From positions 13,251,001 to 13,315,000 of the forward strand of contig NC_061779.1 in assembly GCF_022458985.1 (NCBI RefSeq): a DNA stretch of 64,000 bases. Direction: 5' to 3'. Positions 63,782 through 64,000 of this stretch are shown one piece after another. Both the position numbers and the translations under genes were made by a program. The first letter of the stretch is position 1, and every line of letters starts with the position of its first letter. Origin of the DNA: Mugil cephalus. Its lineage: Eukaryota > Chordata > Actinopteri > Mugiliformes > Mugilidae. A model generated the notes under the pieces. It did not search any database. It was given only the letters and a program-made list of their open reading frames with translations, and was not told where the DNA came from.

Positions 63782-64000
63782 GTGTGTACCAGTGTTTTTT
63801 ACTCTAATGTCGTCTGTTATATATATATGAGTCTGTACGTAGGTGATGTGACCATAAATACTGTGACTGGACAGAACAGGTGAAGCAGTCTTTTAAAAAG
63901 AACTTAAAAAGAACGTGTATATAACATAGGAGCAATGATAATAGATATAATAATAAGTGTATTGCATGTCTTTTATCATCTATTGTACCAATTGTGTAGC

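Overview
This is a genomic window from a bony fish, most likely a compact-genome teleost. The genes have canonical GT-AG introns that are often only 80-150 bp. The intergenic DNA carries fish-type L2/CR1 LINE pieces, a Tc1/mariner element and many (CA)n microsatellites. Every protein is a clear vertebrate orthologue. No prokaryotic, viral or CRISPR feature is visible.

Layout, left to right. (1) Bases 1-17,436, minus strand: 36 coding exons of an otogelin-family gene (otogl most likely), the inner-ear acellular-membrane glycoprotein. It runs off the left edge after a large Thr-rich mucin exon. (2) 17.4-20.6 kb: repeat-rich intergenic DNA. (3) 20,597-about 26.5 kb, minus: a synaptotagmin of the Syt1/2/5 class. 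(4) 27.66-31.2 kb, plus: bbs10, a chaperonin-like ciliopathy gene, head-to-head with the synaptotagmin. (5) 32,805-37,765, minus: the tetraspanin cd9, with a second, alternative first coding exon at 36.2 kb. (6) 40,245-59,430, plus: a complete 52-coding-exon von Willebrand factor gene (about 2,848 aa), head-to-head with cd9. (7) 60.5 kb to the right edge, plus: the 5' end of an anoctamin, most like ano2.

From established human gene order, CD9-VWF-ANO2 is a 12p13 block, and BBS10, SYT1 and OTOGL all lie in 12q21. Here the two blocks are fused in 64 kb, so two giant D-assembly (VWD-C8-TIL) genes, otogelin and VWF, lie about 23 kb apart and are transcribed in divergent directions.

Exon models were built by hand. 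For otogl, syt, bbs10, cd9, vwf and the two ano2 exons, splice phases close without frameshift from exon to exon. The reconstructed lengths are vwf 2,848 aa, cd9 228 aa, bbs10 644 aa and syt 408 aa, close to the usual family sizes except that bbs10 is shorter. The most interesting points are the alternative cd9 first exon, an in-frame open intron in cd9, a long overlapping upstream ORF at bbs10, loss of the Tyr-Met ADAMTS13 site and its stabilising features in VWF A2, and the otogl/vwf linkage.
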